Assembly (NCBI RefSeq): GCF_008923725.1
Contig: NZ_WBPF01000013.1
Coordinates: forward strand, 885,188 to 949,187
From: Bacillus sp. CH140a_4T
GTDB taxonomy: Bacteria > Bacillota > Bacilli > Bacillales > Bacillaceae_G
Reading direction: 5' to 3'
DNA: 64,000 bases
Below, one piece after another: positions 8,840 through 17,169 of this stretch (position 1 is the first letter of the stretch; each line of letters opens with the position of its first letter). The notes below the pieces were generated by a model. The model saw only the letters and a program-made list of their open reading frames with translations, was not told the origin of the DNA and searched no databases. Position numbers and translations under genes: made by a program.

Positions 8840-9163
8840 CTATTTTTTCACTTCTCTACCCGAACTCTTGCGTATCTTAAATAATAATTTCAAAACCAAA
8901 TAAAACAAAATAAAGTTAACGAAAAAACCTAACGGATGAAAAGAAATTTCCCATCGGCCATAATAAATGAAATTTTCTGCTGGTATACCAAAGTAAAGAA
9001 AATCGCTCTTATTTTCTCCACTTATAGGGATAAAGGAACAAATAATAGCGAAAATCAAACTTACTACATACAATTTCTTTTTATTTGCATCCATTCTTCT
9101 ATGTGTTAACACATGAAAAGTTATTGCAAATACTCCCCCTAAAAAAAGAACTATTACTCCCAT
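8840..9163 (-). CDS. Hypothetical membrane protein, three to four helices
   Basis: A 107-residue protein with hydrophobic stretches MGVIVLFLGGVFAITFHVL, LYVVSLIFAIICSFIPI and FFVNFILFYLVLKLLF. No motif is recognised. The start at 9163 follows GGAGGTG by six bases, a strong site; an upstream in-frame ATG at 9178 lacks one. It stands alone, and a long stem at 9211-9245 lies just beyond its 5' side. Confidence 0.75.
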   Translation of the reverse strand: MGVIVLFLGGVFAITFHVLTHRRMDANKKKLYVVSLIFAIICSFIPISGENKSDFLYFGIPAENFIYYGRWEISFHPLGFFVNFILFYLVLKLLFKIRKSSGREVKK

Positions 9164-9210
9164 TCGACACCTCCACAATTATTGTTCAAGCATCTTCAAG
9201 TGATTGCGTG

Positions 9211-9245
9211 CCCCTACTTATAAAGTGAAACTTTATAAGTAGGGG
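9211..9245 (+). repeat. Perfect 15-bp inverted repeat at the left end of a bcr1 copy
   Basis: CCCCTACTTATAAAG, loop TGAAA, CTTTATAAGTAGGGG, then TTTTCTT. The left arm begins outside the repeat element and the right arm replaces the element's usual first hairpin arm. The T run after the stem makes it terminator-like for rightward transcription. Confidence 0.8.
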
Positions 9246-9376
9246 TTTTCTTCATCCCCCACTGATTATCAGCCCTCACCAATCGGACTTGTATGGGCAG
9301 TTGATCCCCCACCTAACTTCTTTGCTTTCGCTGAATTTTGAGGTGGGGGTCTTACTGCCCATTAAAGCGGGATAAA
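9220..9376 (+). repeat. bcr1-type dispersed element, copy 1
   Basis: About 147 bp (9225-9371) bounded by ATAAA at 9220-9224 and 9372-9376, a 5-bp direct repeat. It shares long stretches with copies at 18772 and 39193, including CCCCCACTGATTAT, AACTTCTTTGCTTTCGCTGA and TTTTGAGGTGGGGG. Identification as bcr1 rests on length, the TTTAT-type duplication and host group, recalled and not searched. Confidence 0.8.
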
Positions 9377-9441
9377 TATGAAGCAGAATGTGATAGATTC
9401 AGTTGCTAACTAAATTTAAAAACTCCCTATTGTAGCGTTCT

Positions 9442-9480
9442 TAAAAAAAATGGAACAAACCAAAGCGGCTTGCTCCATCT
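9442..9480 (-). terminator. Terminator of ytoI
   Basis: On the minus strand a stem formed by ATGGAGCAA and TTGTTCCAT, with further pairing inside, is followed by eight T residues. Confidence 0.75.
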
Positions 9481-9482
9481 TT

Positions 9483-10796
9483 TTATTTATCGATTAACTG
9501 CACCATAAGTAATGCTTTTCCAACAACATTACCTTCATGATGTACTTCTACATCCACCTTACCAAATTTACGTCCAATTTCTAATACTTTCGGATGAACC
9601 GATACAACATTGTCAATTTGAACTGGTTTTACGAAATAAATTGTTAAGTTCTCAACAATTAAATCACTCTTCTTTTGCGCACGAATAACGCGATTCGTTG
9701 CTTCCGTCACAATCGTTGCGAATACACCGTAAGATAACGTTCCGATTGAATTCGTCATTTGTGGTGTCACTGAAAATTGGTATAAATGTTCATTTTTCGC
9801 TTCTTTCGGCGTCATAAATTGATTCGTTACAATATCATCGATTGTTTCCCCAACTTGTGGTTGACGCTGAATCATTTGCAACGCCTGAAGTACATCTTGA
9901 CGGCTAATAATACCTTGCAGTTTATTTCCTTCATCAACAACAGGAAGTAACTCAATACCTTCCCACACCATCATACGTGCCGCAGCCGCGACAGACATTT
10001 TCCCATTTACCGTAATTGGATGTTTTGTCATCACTTTATCAATCGGTGTTTCTTTTGCAACACCGATCATATCTTTTGAAGTTACAATACCTAATACCTT
10101 TTTGTTTTCATCAACAATTGGATATCTTCCGTGCATCGTCTCTTCGTTATACGCATGCCATTGCTGCACTGTATCATTCGGCTTTAAATATAAAGTCTCT
10201 TCAATTGGCGTTAAAATATCTTCAACGAGTACAATTTCTTTCTTAATAAGCTGATCGTAAATTGCACGGTTAATTAACGTTGCAACTGTAAATGTATCGT
10301 AACTACTTGAAATAATCGGCAGTTTTAATTCATCTGCTAATTTCTTCACATGATCTTCCGTATCAAATCCGCCCGTAATCAATACCGCAGCTCCGGCTTC
10401 TAACGCTAATTGATGTGCATTCGTACGGTTACCGATAATCAGTAAGTTTCCTGCTTCTGTATAGCGCATCATCGCTTCTAATTTCATTGCCCCGATTACG
10501 AATTTATTTAACGTCTTATGTAGTCCTTCTCTGCCCCCAAGTACTTGACCATCGACAATGTTAACGACTTCTGCATATGTCAGTTTTTCAATATTCTCTT
10601 TCTTCTTTTGTTCAATTCGAATTGTTCCGACACGTTCAATCGTACTAACATATCCTTTATTTTCTGCATCTTTAATTGCACGGTAAGCTGTCCCTTCACT
10701 TACACTCAAATCTTTCGCAATTTGCCTTACAGAAATTTTATGCCCTACTGGCAGGCCATTAATATGTTCTAAAATTTGGTTATGCTTGGTAGCCAA
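9483..10796 (-). CDS. ytoI: DRTGG/CBS/hotdog domain regulator-like protein YtoI
   Basis: A 437-residue cytoplasmic protein. An N-terminal helix-turn-helix (about residues 8-58, SVRQIAKDLSVSEGTAYRAIK) is followed by a DRTGG domain (around 70-180), a pair of CBS domains (about 195-310, including HPITVNGKMSVAAAARMM and GIISRQDV) and a C-terminal hotdog thioesterase-like domain. This matches YtoI of B. subtilis. CBS pairs usually bind adenine nucleotides, so a nucleotide-sensing transcription factor is plausible but not shown. The start is TTG (10796) with a weak GGTGAA site; no in-frame ATG exists upstream before a stop. Confidence 0.88.
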   Translation of the reverse strand: MATKHNQILEHINGLPVGHKISVRQIAKDLSVSEGTAYRAIKDAENKGYVSTIERVGTIRIEQKKKENIEKLTYAEVVNIVDGQVLGGREGLHKTLNKFVIGAMKLEAMMRYTEAGNLLIIGNRTNAHQLALEAGAAVLITGGFDTEDHVKKLADELKLPIISSSYDTFTVATLINRAIYDQLIKKEIVLVEDILTPIEETLYLKPNDTVQQWHAYNEETMHGRYPIVDENKKVLGIVTSKDMIGVAKETPIDKVMTKHPITVNGKMSVAAAARMMVWEGIELLPVVDEGNKLQGIISRQDVLQALQMIQRQPQVGETIDDIVTNQFMTPKEAKNEHLYQFSVTPQMTNSIGTLSYGVFATIVTEATNRVIRAQKKSDLIVENLTIYFVKPVQIDNVVSVHPKVLEIGRKFGKVDVEVHHEGNVVGKALLMVQLIDK

Positions 10797-10941
10797 ATGG
10801 TTTCACCATACTTTCTTTTCCCTAAATTCTTCATGTGTTGTATTTTCAGTATACTATATTTTCAAAACTGTTACACTCTCTCTTTATATATCTGTACTAT
10901 TTTTTTTATAACAAAATACGCCTTACATTACACCGCTGCTT

Positions 10942-10961
10942 CCATTACAACAATGTAATGG
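10942..10961. promoter_or_regulatory. 20-bp perfect palindrome, possible operator
   Basis: CCATTACA, four-base spacer ACAA, TGTAATGG, in the gap between divergent ytoI and a 53-codon gene. There is no T tract, so it is not a terminator. A related half site, TTACATTACA, lies 15 bases to the left. The binding protein is unknown. Confidence 0.45.
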
Positions 10962-11040
10962 TATTGTCATCTCGTTCGATAGTTTCTCCAGCCGCTTCAA
11001 TATACAATTAAGACAAGAAATGAAACAAAGGAGCGGATAC

Positions 11041-11202
11041 ATGATGAAAAAATTATTAGAAGTTGTAGGTGCTGTATTTTTAGCTTTCGTAGACGGGAAA
11101 AAAGTTGCAATGGAATTGAATGAAACACCTGAACAGCCACTTCCAAAAAGGAAAGAGTCACCAAAACAAGTACAAACTTTAAAAGCTGTCCTACACACGT
11201 AA
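11041..11202 (+). CDS. Small protein of unknown function (53 aa)
   Basis: Reads MMKKLLEVVGAVFLAFVDGK and continues with a proline/lysine-rich tail (PEQPLPKRKESPKQ). AAAGGAG lies 7 bases before the ATG and a terminator follows at once, so it looks like a real short gene. The hydrophobic N-terminus could be a weak membrane anchor. No family is recognised. A slightly longer frame reaching back to 11020 has no ribosome site. Confidence 0.7.
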   Translation: MMKKLLEVVGAVFLAFVDGKKVAMELNETPEQPLPKRKESPKQVQTLKAVLHT

Positions 11203-11238
11203 AAACCCTTCACTTGTCTTTTCAAATGAAGGGTTTCT
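11203..11238. terminator. Bidirectional terminator
   Basis: AAACCCTTCA and TGAAGGGTTT pair around a 13-base loop, with A-rich and T-rich flanks. It separates the 53-codon gene from convergent ytkL. Confidence 0.88.
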
Positions 11239-11241
11239 TTT

Positions 11242-11925
11242 CTATAGTGTAATACTTTCTCCAGCTTCTAATACTTTCCCTGTACAATTTTGTAGCTTTT
11301 CTACAAATTGATATGGATCTTGTTCAATTACTGGGAACGTATTGTAATGCATCGGTACAACAGTTTTCGCCTGAACCCATTTTGCTGCTAACACAGCATC
11401 TTCTGGTCCCATTGTGAAGTTATCACCAATTGGTAAAAATGCTACATCAATGTTATTTAGTTCCCCAATTAATTTCATATCAGAGAATAGAGCAGTATCT
11501 CCTGCATGGTACACAGTTTTCTCTTCTGCTGTAAATAAAATACCTGCTGGCATACCTGTATATGTAATCGTCTTATTTTCTTCATCAATATAACTAGAAC
11601 CGTGGAATGCTTGTGTAAACTTCACTTTTCCGAAGTCAAATTCATGCGAACCACCAATATGCATCGGATGTGTATTTACACCTTGCCAACTTAAAAATGT
11701 CGCTAGTTCAAACGGTGCCACAACAACTGCATTATTTTTCTTCGCAAGCTCTACTGTATCTCCAATATGATCACCATGTCCATGCGATAAAAGAATCGCA
11801 TCTACTTTTACATCTTCAGCCTTTAAATCTGTTTTCGGATTGCCCGTTAAAAATGGATCAATTAAAATCACTTTTCCATTCGTTTCGATCTTTACAACTG
11901 AATGCCCATGATAAGATACTTTCAT
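11242..11925 (-). CDS. ytkL: Metal-dependent hydrolase, UPF0173 family (YtkL)
   Basis: A 227-residue metallo-beta-lactamase-fold protein. The zinc motif HGHGDHIGD is at about residues 49-57, with further ligands in [10 protein letters not shown] and PMHYNTFP, and the family N-terminus [14 protein letters not shown] is present. It belongs to the UPF0173 group; the natural substrate is unknown. GGAGGG lies upstream of the ATG. Present in the same region in B. subtilis. Confidence 0.92.
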   Translation of the reverse strand: MKVSYHGHSVVKIETNGKVILIDPFLTGNPKTDLKAEDVKVDAILLSHGHGDHIGDTVELAKKNNAVVVAPFELATFLSWQGVNTHPMHIGGSHEFDFGKVKFTQAFHGSSYIDEENKTITYTGMPAGILFTAEEKTVYHAGDTALFSDMKLIGELNNIDVAFLPIGDNFTMGPEDAVLAAKWVQAKTVVPMHYNTFPVIEQDPYQFVEKLQNCTGKVLEAGESITL

Positions 11926-12074
11926 TATTACATTCCTCCCCTATTCACATTCTCACTTTTTATTCTACATGATTTTTCAATTCCCTGTCTTTTCTAACAT
12001 CGATTTACTTGTCATAACACTTTCCTACGATGTAAAGTTATATTTGTAATTAAATATCTCGGGGGTGCCAATCG

Positions 12075-13172
12075 ATGAATGCTAGATTAGAAAATTTAAT
12101 GCAATGGCTAAAAGAAAAAAACGTAGAAGCTGCGTTCTTAACTTCTACACCGAACGTCTTCTACATGACAAACTTCCACTGTGAACCACACGAAAGACTT
12201 CTTGGTATGTTCGTATTCCAAGAAAAAGAGCCTATTTTAATTTGCCCTAAAATGGAAGAAGGCCAAGCACGTAACGCTGGCTGGGCACATGAGATTATCG
12301 GATTTACTGATACTGACAGACCATGGGATATGATTGCAAAAGCAATTAAAGACCGCGGCATCAATGCAAACGCAGTTGCAATTGAAAAAGAACATTTAAA
12401 CGTAGAACGTTACGAAGAATTAACAAAACTATTCCCAAATGCAGCTTTCAAATCAGCTGAGGAGAAAGTTCGTGAACTTCGTTTAATTAAAGATGAAAAA
12501 GAACTTTCTATTTTACGCGAAGCAGCTAAAATGGCGGACTACGCTGTTGAAGTTGGTGTAAATGCAATTAAAGAAGATCGTAGCGAGCTAGAAGTATTAG
12601 CAATTATCGAACACGAATTAAAAACAAGAGGCATACATAAAATGTCATTTGATACGATGGTATTAGCAGGCGCAAACTCTGCTCTTCCACACGGTATTCC
12701 AGGTGCAAACAAAATGAAACGCGGCGATTTCGTACTATTTGATTTAGGCGTAATCATTGAAGGTTATTGCTCTGACATTACACGTACAGTAGCATTTGGT
12801 GACATTTCTGAAGAGCAAACTCGTATTTATAACACTGTACTTGCTGGACAACTACAAGCAGTTGAAGCATGTAAACCTGGTGTTACACTTGGCGCAATCG
12901 ACAACGCTGCTCGTTCTGTTATCGCAGATGCAGGTTACGGCGACTTCTTCCCGCACCGCCTTGGTCACGGACTTGGAATTAGCGTACACGAATATCCAGA
13001 TGTAAAAGCTGGTAACGAGTCTCCATTAAAAGAAGGTATGGTCTTCACAATCGAGCCAGGTATTTACGTACCAAACGTAGGTGGCGTTCGTATTGAAGAT
13101 GATATTTACATCACAAAAGACGGATCAGAAATTTTAACGAAATTCCCGAAAGAATTACAATTTGTGAAATAA
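12075..13172 (+). CDS. M24-family Xaa-Pro peptidase
   Basis: A 365-residue creatinase/aminopeptidase P-type enzyme that cleaves Xaa-Pro bonds in small peptides. An N-terminal creatinase domain (about 1-130) precedes the pita-bread catalytic domain. All five metal ligands are visible: two Asp in DLGVIIEGYCSDITRT, His in HRLGHGLGISVHE, Glu in FTIEPGIYVP and Glu in GGVRIEDD. The ATG follows GGGGGTG. Dipeptidase versus aminopeptidase cannot be decided from sequence; similar to YkvY/PepQ proteins. Monocistronic, with a terminator directly after. Confidence 0.9.
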   Translation: MNARLENLMQWLKEKNVEAAFLTSTPNVFYMTNFHCEPHERLLGMFVFQEKEPILICPKMEEGQARNAGWAHEIIGFTDTDRPWDMIAKAIKDRGINANAVAIEKEHLNVERYEELTKLFPNAAFKSAEEKVRELRLIKDEKELSILREAAKMADYAVEVGVNAIKEDRSELEVLAIIEHELKTRGIHKMSFDTMVLAGANSALPHGIPGANKMKRGDFVLFDLGVIIEGYCSDITRTVAFGDISEEQTRIYNTVLAGQLQAVEACKPGVTLGAIDNAARSVIADAGYGDFFPHRLGHGLGISVHEYPDVKAGNESPLKEGMVFTIEPGIYVPNVGGVRIEDDIYITKDGSEILTKFPKELQFVK

Positions 13173-13173
13173 G

Positions 13174-13203
13174 AAAAAAGGCAGCGTGGTTGCTGCCTTT
13201 TCC
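13174..13203. terminator. Bidirectional terminator
   Basis: AAAAGGCAGC and GCTGCCTTTT pair around GTGGTT, between the convergent peptidase and lipoprotein genes. Confidence 0.88.
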
Positions 13204-13574
13204 TATTCCTCTACTATTTTAAACTTCTCTACAATCATTTTTGCTGGATAGCTTTCAAGCATTTGAGAAGACCATACTTTTATTTTACTCCCTGTTTTTA
13301 GTTTATTATATGCATCTTTAACCTTAAAACTTAGGACTATATGTGATGGATGATCTTTATTCATTTGTTGTTCTATATAATTTTGTAGCTCTACTTTCGT
13401 TTCAAACGTTTTATCACTGACAAAAAATACCGTGTCATTTTTTAATATGACATATCCTTCTTTAAGTACTTTTTTGACGGCTACTCGCTCTACTGGCTTT
13501 GTAGTGCACGCTGATAATATGATTAGAAATACACTAAAAAATATATACATAGCAGCTCTCATATTCCTATTCAT
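13203..13574 (-). CDS. Lipoprotein with a DUF3221-like domain
   Basis: A 123-residue exported protein. The signal peptide ends in a lipobox (IILSAC, Cys at about residue 22), so it should be tethered outside the membrane. The remainder fits the DUF3221 pattern (EGYVILKNDTVFFVSD early, then TGSKIKVW and ESYPAKMIVEKF near the end), as in B. subtilis YobA. The family role is unknown. It lies 20 bp downstream of another small lipoprotein gene and is probably co-transcribed. The ATG has GAGGGG upstream. Confidence 0.8.
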   Translation of the reverse strand: MNRNMRAAMYIFFSVFLIILSACTTKPVERVAVKKVLKEGYVILKNDTVFFVSDKTFETKVELQNYIEQQMNKDHPSHIVLSFKVKDAYNKLKTGSKIKVWSSQMLESYPAKMIVEKFKIVEE

Positions 13575-13594
13575 TTTTAACCCCTCACTCTACA

Positions 13595-13969
13595 CTATTT
13601 CCGCTTTAACACCATCTTCTCCTCATACTTATCATCCCATGTAATCACAACCTCTATCGGTTCATCTTTAGATAGAGGCGCACAACTTACACAAGAAGAC
13701 TTCATTTCAACCTTTGCTCCTTTATGAACTTCTGAAGTTTGTGTCATTGTACGAAAGGTTTCATTAATAGCAATCTCTAAATTTTTAAATTCGGTATTTC
13801 CATCTCCGCCTTTATACTGAAACGTAAACATTCCATCTTCGCTGTCATCCTTAATATATCCTTTATATTGCCCCGTCCAACTTTTGCTCTCGCTAGAAAA
13901 AGTAACATACGAAAGCGAACAGCTTCCTAAAAAGAAAATACTGATGAAAAAGAATAATGTTCTCTTCAT
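13595..13969 (-). CDS. Small predicted lipoprotein, unknown function
   Basis: About 124 residues, beginning MKRTLFFFISIFFLGSCS: a signal peptide with lipobox LGSC. The mature part contains a CVSC pair (about residues 92-95) that could be a disulfide or metal site. No domain is recognised. Two adjacent ATGs exist (13972 and 13969); I used the second, 6 bases after GGAGG. It is first in an operon with the DUF3221 lipoprotein. Confidence 0.8.
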   Translation of the reverse strand: MKRTLFFFISIFFLGSCSLSYVTFSSESKSWTGQYKGYIKDDSEDGMFTFQYKGGDGNTEFKNLEIAINETFRTMTQTSEVHKGAKVEMKSSCVSCAPLSKDEPIEVVITWDDKYEEKMVLKRK

Positions 13970-14061
13970 CATGCCCCTCCATTCCAAAGCCTTATTTATT
14001 GTCTATTTCTTCCTCTTATTATATTAGAAAAATACAGAATTTTCTAAAAATGGAGGTTTAT

Positions 14062-14892
14062 ATGTTACAACAACAGTTAGAAGACATTCGTAATAATAAT
14101 TACATACTGGATAACACAATTAATACGAATTCTTTAAGTTCCAATATGCTTGAGCACATCGGTGTTACCGATAGCTATTTACGAGACAAACTTATTTACT
14201 CTACTTTTTATCATCTCATCAAAAAGGACTACATTTCACATACACACTTACAGAAATTATTATTAGAAAGCATCAGCGAAAACTATTTATTTTATAGAAT
14301 TCATTCAGATGACGAAGATGCTGTATTCACCCGTGCATTTACAACATTATTAATGGTGCTCATTATTGATGCTGATACAAAATATAATTTCTTATCACAG
14401 ACTGATTTTTTGACTGTAAAAGATCAATTAATTCTATATATGAACAACGAGCATGATTTCCGTGGATACATTCAAGACCAAGGCTGGGCACATAGTATCG
14501 CTCATGCTTCTGATACATTTGAAGCGCTTGTTCGTAGTCCTAAACTGGAAACTTTACATTACGAAGAAATATTACAAACTTTATTAAACAAAGTTTGTGT
14601 TCATTCCATCTATTACAAATACGAAGAAGATGAGCGTCTCGTTTATCCTATTGTCACAATGCTGCAAAATAGTCTAAAGGAAGAAATACTCATAGTAGCC
14701 CTTCATGACTTGGTAGCCCAATTACCCGTCCAAAAACAAACATTACCTATTAAATCGTACGAGTATCTATACGGAAATATAAAATCTTTCTTACGTAGCT
14801 TATTTTTCAGATTACGTACAATGTCTATATGTAAAAAAACTGAACGTGAAGTTGAAAAATTACTACAAGAACTTCATAAATATTATTACTAA
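14062..14892 (+). CDS. DUF2785 family protein
   Basis: A 276-residue, mostly helical cytoplasmic protein. The segment DFRGYIQDQGWAHSIAHASD (about residues 133-152) is the signature of DUF2785. No catalytic role is known to me. GGAGG stands 5 bases before the ATG at 14062, so the open frame upstream is not used. A terminator follows at 14894. Confidence 0.85.
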   Translation: MLQQQLEDIRNNNYILDNTINTNSLSSNMLEHIGVTDSYLRDKLIYSTFYHLIKKDYISHTHLQKLLLESISENYLFYRIHSDDEDAVFTRAFTTLLMVLIIDADTKYNFLSQTDFLTVKDQLILYMNNEHDFRGYIQDQGWAHSIAHASDTFEALVRSPKLETLHYEEILQTLLNKVCVHSIYYKYEEDERLVYPIVTMLQNSLKEEILIVALHDLVAQLPVQKQTLPIKSYEYLYGNIKSFLRSLFFRLRTMSICKKTEREVEKLLQELHKYYY

Positions 14893-14893
14893 A

Positions 14894-14921
14894 AAAGAAG
14901 GCCACTCAAAAAGTGCCTTCT
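14894..14921. terminator. Bidirectional terminator
   Basis: AAGAAGGCACT-type arms (AAGAAGGCCACT and AGTGCCTTCTT) with an A-rich loop, between convergent genes. The hairpin overlaps the last codons of the minus-strand gene. Confidence 0.8.
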
Positions 14922-15112
14922 TCTATTTCACTAATATTTAATTGAAATTTCACGATCCAAACTGAGAAAAGGTGGACAAGAAGCGCAAACGCCATACATG
15001 CTCCGCTTAAAAAAGTTAGTATAGGATGGGAATACACGTGCCCTAATCCATAGGATATCGCCACGAAAAACATTGTTATGTAAATATAAATTGCTCCATG
15101 TATTTGCCTCAT
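14906..15112 (-). CDS. Small two-helix membrane protein
   Basis: A 68-residue protein starting MRQIHGAIYIYITMFFVAIS, with two membrane helices (about 5-25 and 33-58). AAGGAGG lies 5 bases before the ATG at 15112. No family is recognised. It sits between a terminator and an anti-sigma remnant. Confidence 0.75.
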   Translation of the reverse strand: MRQIHGAIYIYITMFFVAISYGLGHVYSHPILTFLSGACMAFALLVHLFSVWIVKFQLNISEIEEGTF

Positions 15113-15175
15113 ATGAACCTCCTTTTCCCATATTATAACATAAATTTTCTGATTATTCAAATTAATCTCTCGTGA

Positions 15176-15385
15176 TCAATATTTCTCAACTGTTACACCT
15201 CTAACAGCAGCCTTAATATATGGTGCTCCTTGTAAACTTTGTAAATCTTCTGTTTTACCTGTTACAACTACACCGTATATTGGTAGGTCTTTTGGTTTCG
15301 TATTTTTTATTTCTTTATAGTTTGTCCTAAAAGATTCTTGATATCCCCTTTTATTTTCACTTAAAGATATCCAGATACAGCTTTT
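15176..15385 (-). pseudogene. C-terminal remnant of an anti-sigma factor (Sigma_reg_C type)
   Basis: A 69-codon open stretch without any start codon, bounded upstream by an in-frame TAG (15386-15388). It encodes SENKRGYQESFRTNYKEI, then LPIYGVVVTGKTEDLQSLQ and PYIKAAVRGVTVEKY with a normal stop. The motif IYGxVVTGxxEDLxxLQ...PYIKA is what I know from the C-terminal domain of Bacillus membrane anti-sigma factors. The N-terminal zinc-finger and membrane part and the partner sigma gene are absent here. The family assignment is from memory and moderately secure. Confidence 0.6.
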
Positions 15386-15400
15386 CTAAATGTTTATTAT

Positions 15401-15430
15401 AATAAAAAGCACATCTATTTTGATGTGCTC
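15401..15430 (-). terminator. Terminator of the acetyltransferase gene
   Basis: Leftward: AGCACATC, loop AAAATA, GATGTGCT, then TTTTTATT. Confidence 0.85.
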
Positions 15431-15505
15431 TACACATATACTTTAGTAACATATGAATCATTTTTTTGAAGCAAAAACTCCCACTCATCTCTCCCCAAAC
15501 TATCG

Positions 15506-15961
15506 TTATGACTTAGTTGCCATAATAATTGAACGAGGATAAAACCCCAGCTTTTCATAAAACGATACAGCTTCATTTCCGTACACTACTGTTAATTCAA
15601 TTTCATCTATCTTCTTCGCTTTAAACCATTCCACTGCACTATTCATTAATTTTAAACCAAATCCGTTTCTTCGGTATTTTTCATCAACCAATAAAACTTC
15701 AATCTTTCCGCTTACACTTTTACTATACGCTATACAAAATCCTAATATATCAGCTGTTTCCGCCTCAACTAATAATTCAATTCTATATTCTCCGTACTTT
15801 GAATTCTGTTTATAATTTTCAATACGTTCCTCAAATGTCATTCTTGGATAATCACCAGAAAAATGTTTTGATTTATTATTATGATATTCATGCAATTTAT
15901 TTAAGGGTTCTCTTATTATTTCTATTTCATCGAGAGTGATATATTTATTACTAATTCTCAT
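15506..15961 (-). CDS. GNAT family N-acetyltransferase
   Basis: A 151-residue single-domain acetyltransferase. The acetyl-CoA loop is KYRRNGFGLKLM (about residues 94-105; R-x-x-G-x-G), preceded by strand KIEVLLVDE and followed by VYGNEAVSFYEKLGFYPR, the usual motif B. The substrate is unknown. It stands alone with its own terminator. Confidence 0.85.
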   Translation of the reverse strand: MRISNKYITLDEIEIIREPLNKLHEYHNNKSKHFSGDYPRMTFEERIENYKQNSKYGEYRIELLVEAETADILGFCIAYSKSVSGKIEVLLVDEKYRRNGFGLKLMNSAVEWFKAKKIDEIELTVVYGNEAVSFYEKLGFYPRSIIMATKS

Positions 15962-16033
15962 CTTACAGCATCTCCAATAATATATATTCCAACAAAAAAG
16001 AAGACCTTTTTACGTTTATAAAATACCAATCTA

Positions 16034-16378
16034 TTATTTCATCGCGTCCTTCACAACATCTTGAATCATAACGACTTCTGTTTTCATATCAACAGACGGT
16101 ACTTCTTCATCAATGCATTCATACCAAAACGCTAAGTGCTTTTTATCAATTTCATGATAAGAATTTTCGACAAGAGCCCCGCCTTCTCCTTGCACAGAAT
16201 ACCAATATAAGTACTCTTCTCCATCTCTTATTTCCCGGAAAATTGTCTCAACGTACATCTTTTCGTCGTTTAGTGTCAAGAGCACTTCTTTCATATTGTC
16301 ATTAAGAAGCTTCATCCATGCATCTACACGCTGACTTTTACCTTGTTTCACTTTAAATCTCGTTAACTCTACATTCAT
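16034..16378 (-). CDS. DUF6176 family protein
   Basis: A 114-residue soluble protein (MNVELTRFKVKQGKS at the start, with KMYVETIFREI and YLYWYSVQGEGG in the middle). It matches my memory of the DUF6176 family, a small alpha+beta protein resembling dimeric barrel folds. Function unknown. It follows the ZmaR-like acetyltransferase gene by only 2 bases, so the two are surely one transcript. Confidence 0.75.
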   Translation of the reverse strand: MNVELTRFKVKQGKSQRVDAWMKLLNDNMKEVLLTLNDEKMYVETIFREIRDGEEYLYWYSVQGEGGALVENSYHEIDKKHLAFWYECIDEEVPSVDMKTEVVMIQDVVKDAMK

Positions 16379-16380
16379 TT

Positions 16381-17169
16381 TTATTCCCCCGTTTTCTTAC
16401 GTACAAACAATCTATATTCTATTGGATTATGAAAACTTAATTTACTAGCTAGTTTTTGCGAAGGAATATTGTCTACATAACAATCCCAGCATGGTGTAAT
16501 ATCATTTTGCATGCAATATTCAATGAACCGCATTGCAACAGCTTGGGCTAAACCTTTCTCCTGATATGCTTCATGCGTTACAATATCAATTTCAGCAAAT
16601 CCATTTCCGTTAAATATCGAAACACATTCCGCTACAATTATCCCATCTTGTTCTATACAAAATCCAAAGCCATTATTTAAAAACACTTCAGTTGATCCCC
16701 AATATTCTTTATAATATGCCTCTGTAAATTCATTGCTTTGTGCTATATCTTTTCTATCAATACGCTTCACTTCATATGTATTTTTGTTTGCATCTTGTTT
16801 TCTCTCTTTAAAGGTTACGCTTTGAAATTTCATTCGTGGGATGTTCCGAAGTGTATTACTAAATCGCTCTTCTATCATCATTTCCCACTCTTCACTTGAA
16901 GTAAAGAGTGTAAATCTCTTCTCTGTTTTTTCAATAGCCATTTTTAAATATGCAAATAAACCTTCGTTATAATTGTGATCATCCGTATCACCAAATAAAT
17001 AATAGATACCGTTAGCTGTAATAATTAATCCTGCTGTTAACTTCTCGTTTGTAAAAACTTCACCATCTATCATTTGATCACATATTGCATAAGCAAACGT
17101 CGTTGTTCTTGTAAGACTTTCTAAAATCGGAAGGATTTTTCTATACTCAGCTACAGATAACTTTTTCAT
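16381..17169 (-). CDS. GNAT acetyltransferase of the ZmaR-like (PF12746) group
   Basis: A 262-residue protein: an N-terminal region of about 120 residues, then a GNAT fold with acetyl-CoA motif HEAYQEKGLAQAVAMRFIEY (about 205-224) and VDNIPSQKLASKLSFHNP. This two-part layout is typical of the GNAT_acetyltran family that includes the zwittermicin A resistance protein ZmaR, but self-resistance cannot be inferred. Its ATG overlaps the stop of the cupin gene (ATGA), indicating translational coupling. The gene order cupin, acetyltransferase, DUF6176 suggests a common small-molecule task. Confidence 0.8.
   Translation of the reverse strand: MKKLSVAEYRKILPILESLTRTTTFAYAICDQMIDGEVFTNEKLTAGLIITANGIYYLFGDTDDHNYNEGLFAYLKMAIEKTEKRFTLFTSSEEWEMMIEERFSNTLRNIPRMKFQSVTFKERKQDANKNTYEVKRIDRKDIAQSNEFTEAYYKEYWGSTEVFLNNGFGFCIEQDGIIVAECVSIFNGNGFAEIDIVTHEAYQEKGLAQAVAMRFIEYCMQNDITPCWDCYVDNIPSQKLASKLSFHNPIEYRLFVRKKTGE

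Noticed and set aside
10923-11225. Minus-strand open frame over the 53-codon gene
   Set aside because: No ribosome site, cysteine-rich random-looking product, and it covers the palindrome and terminator.
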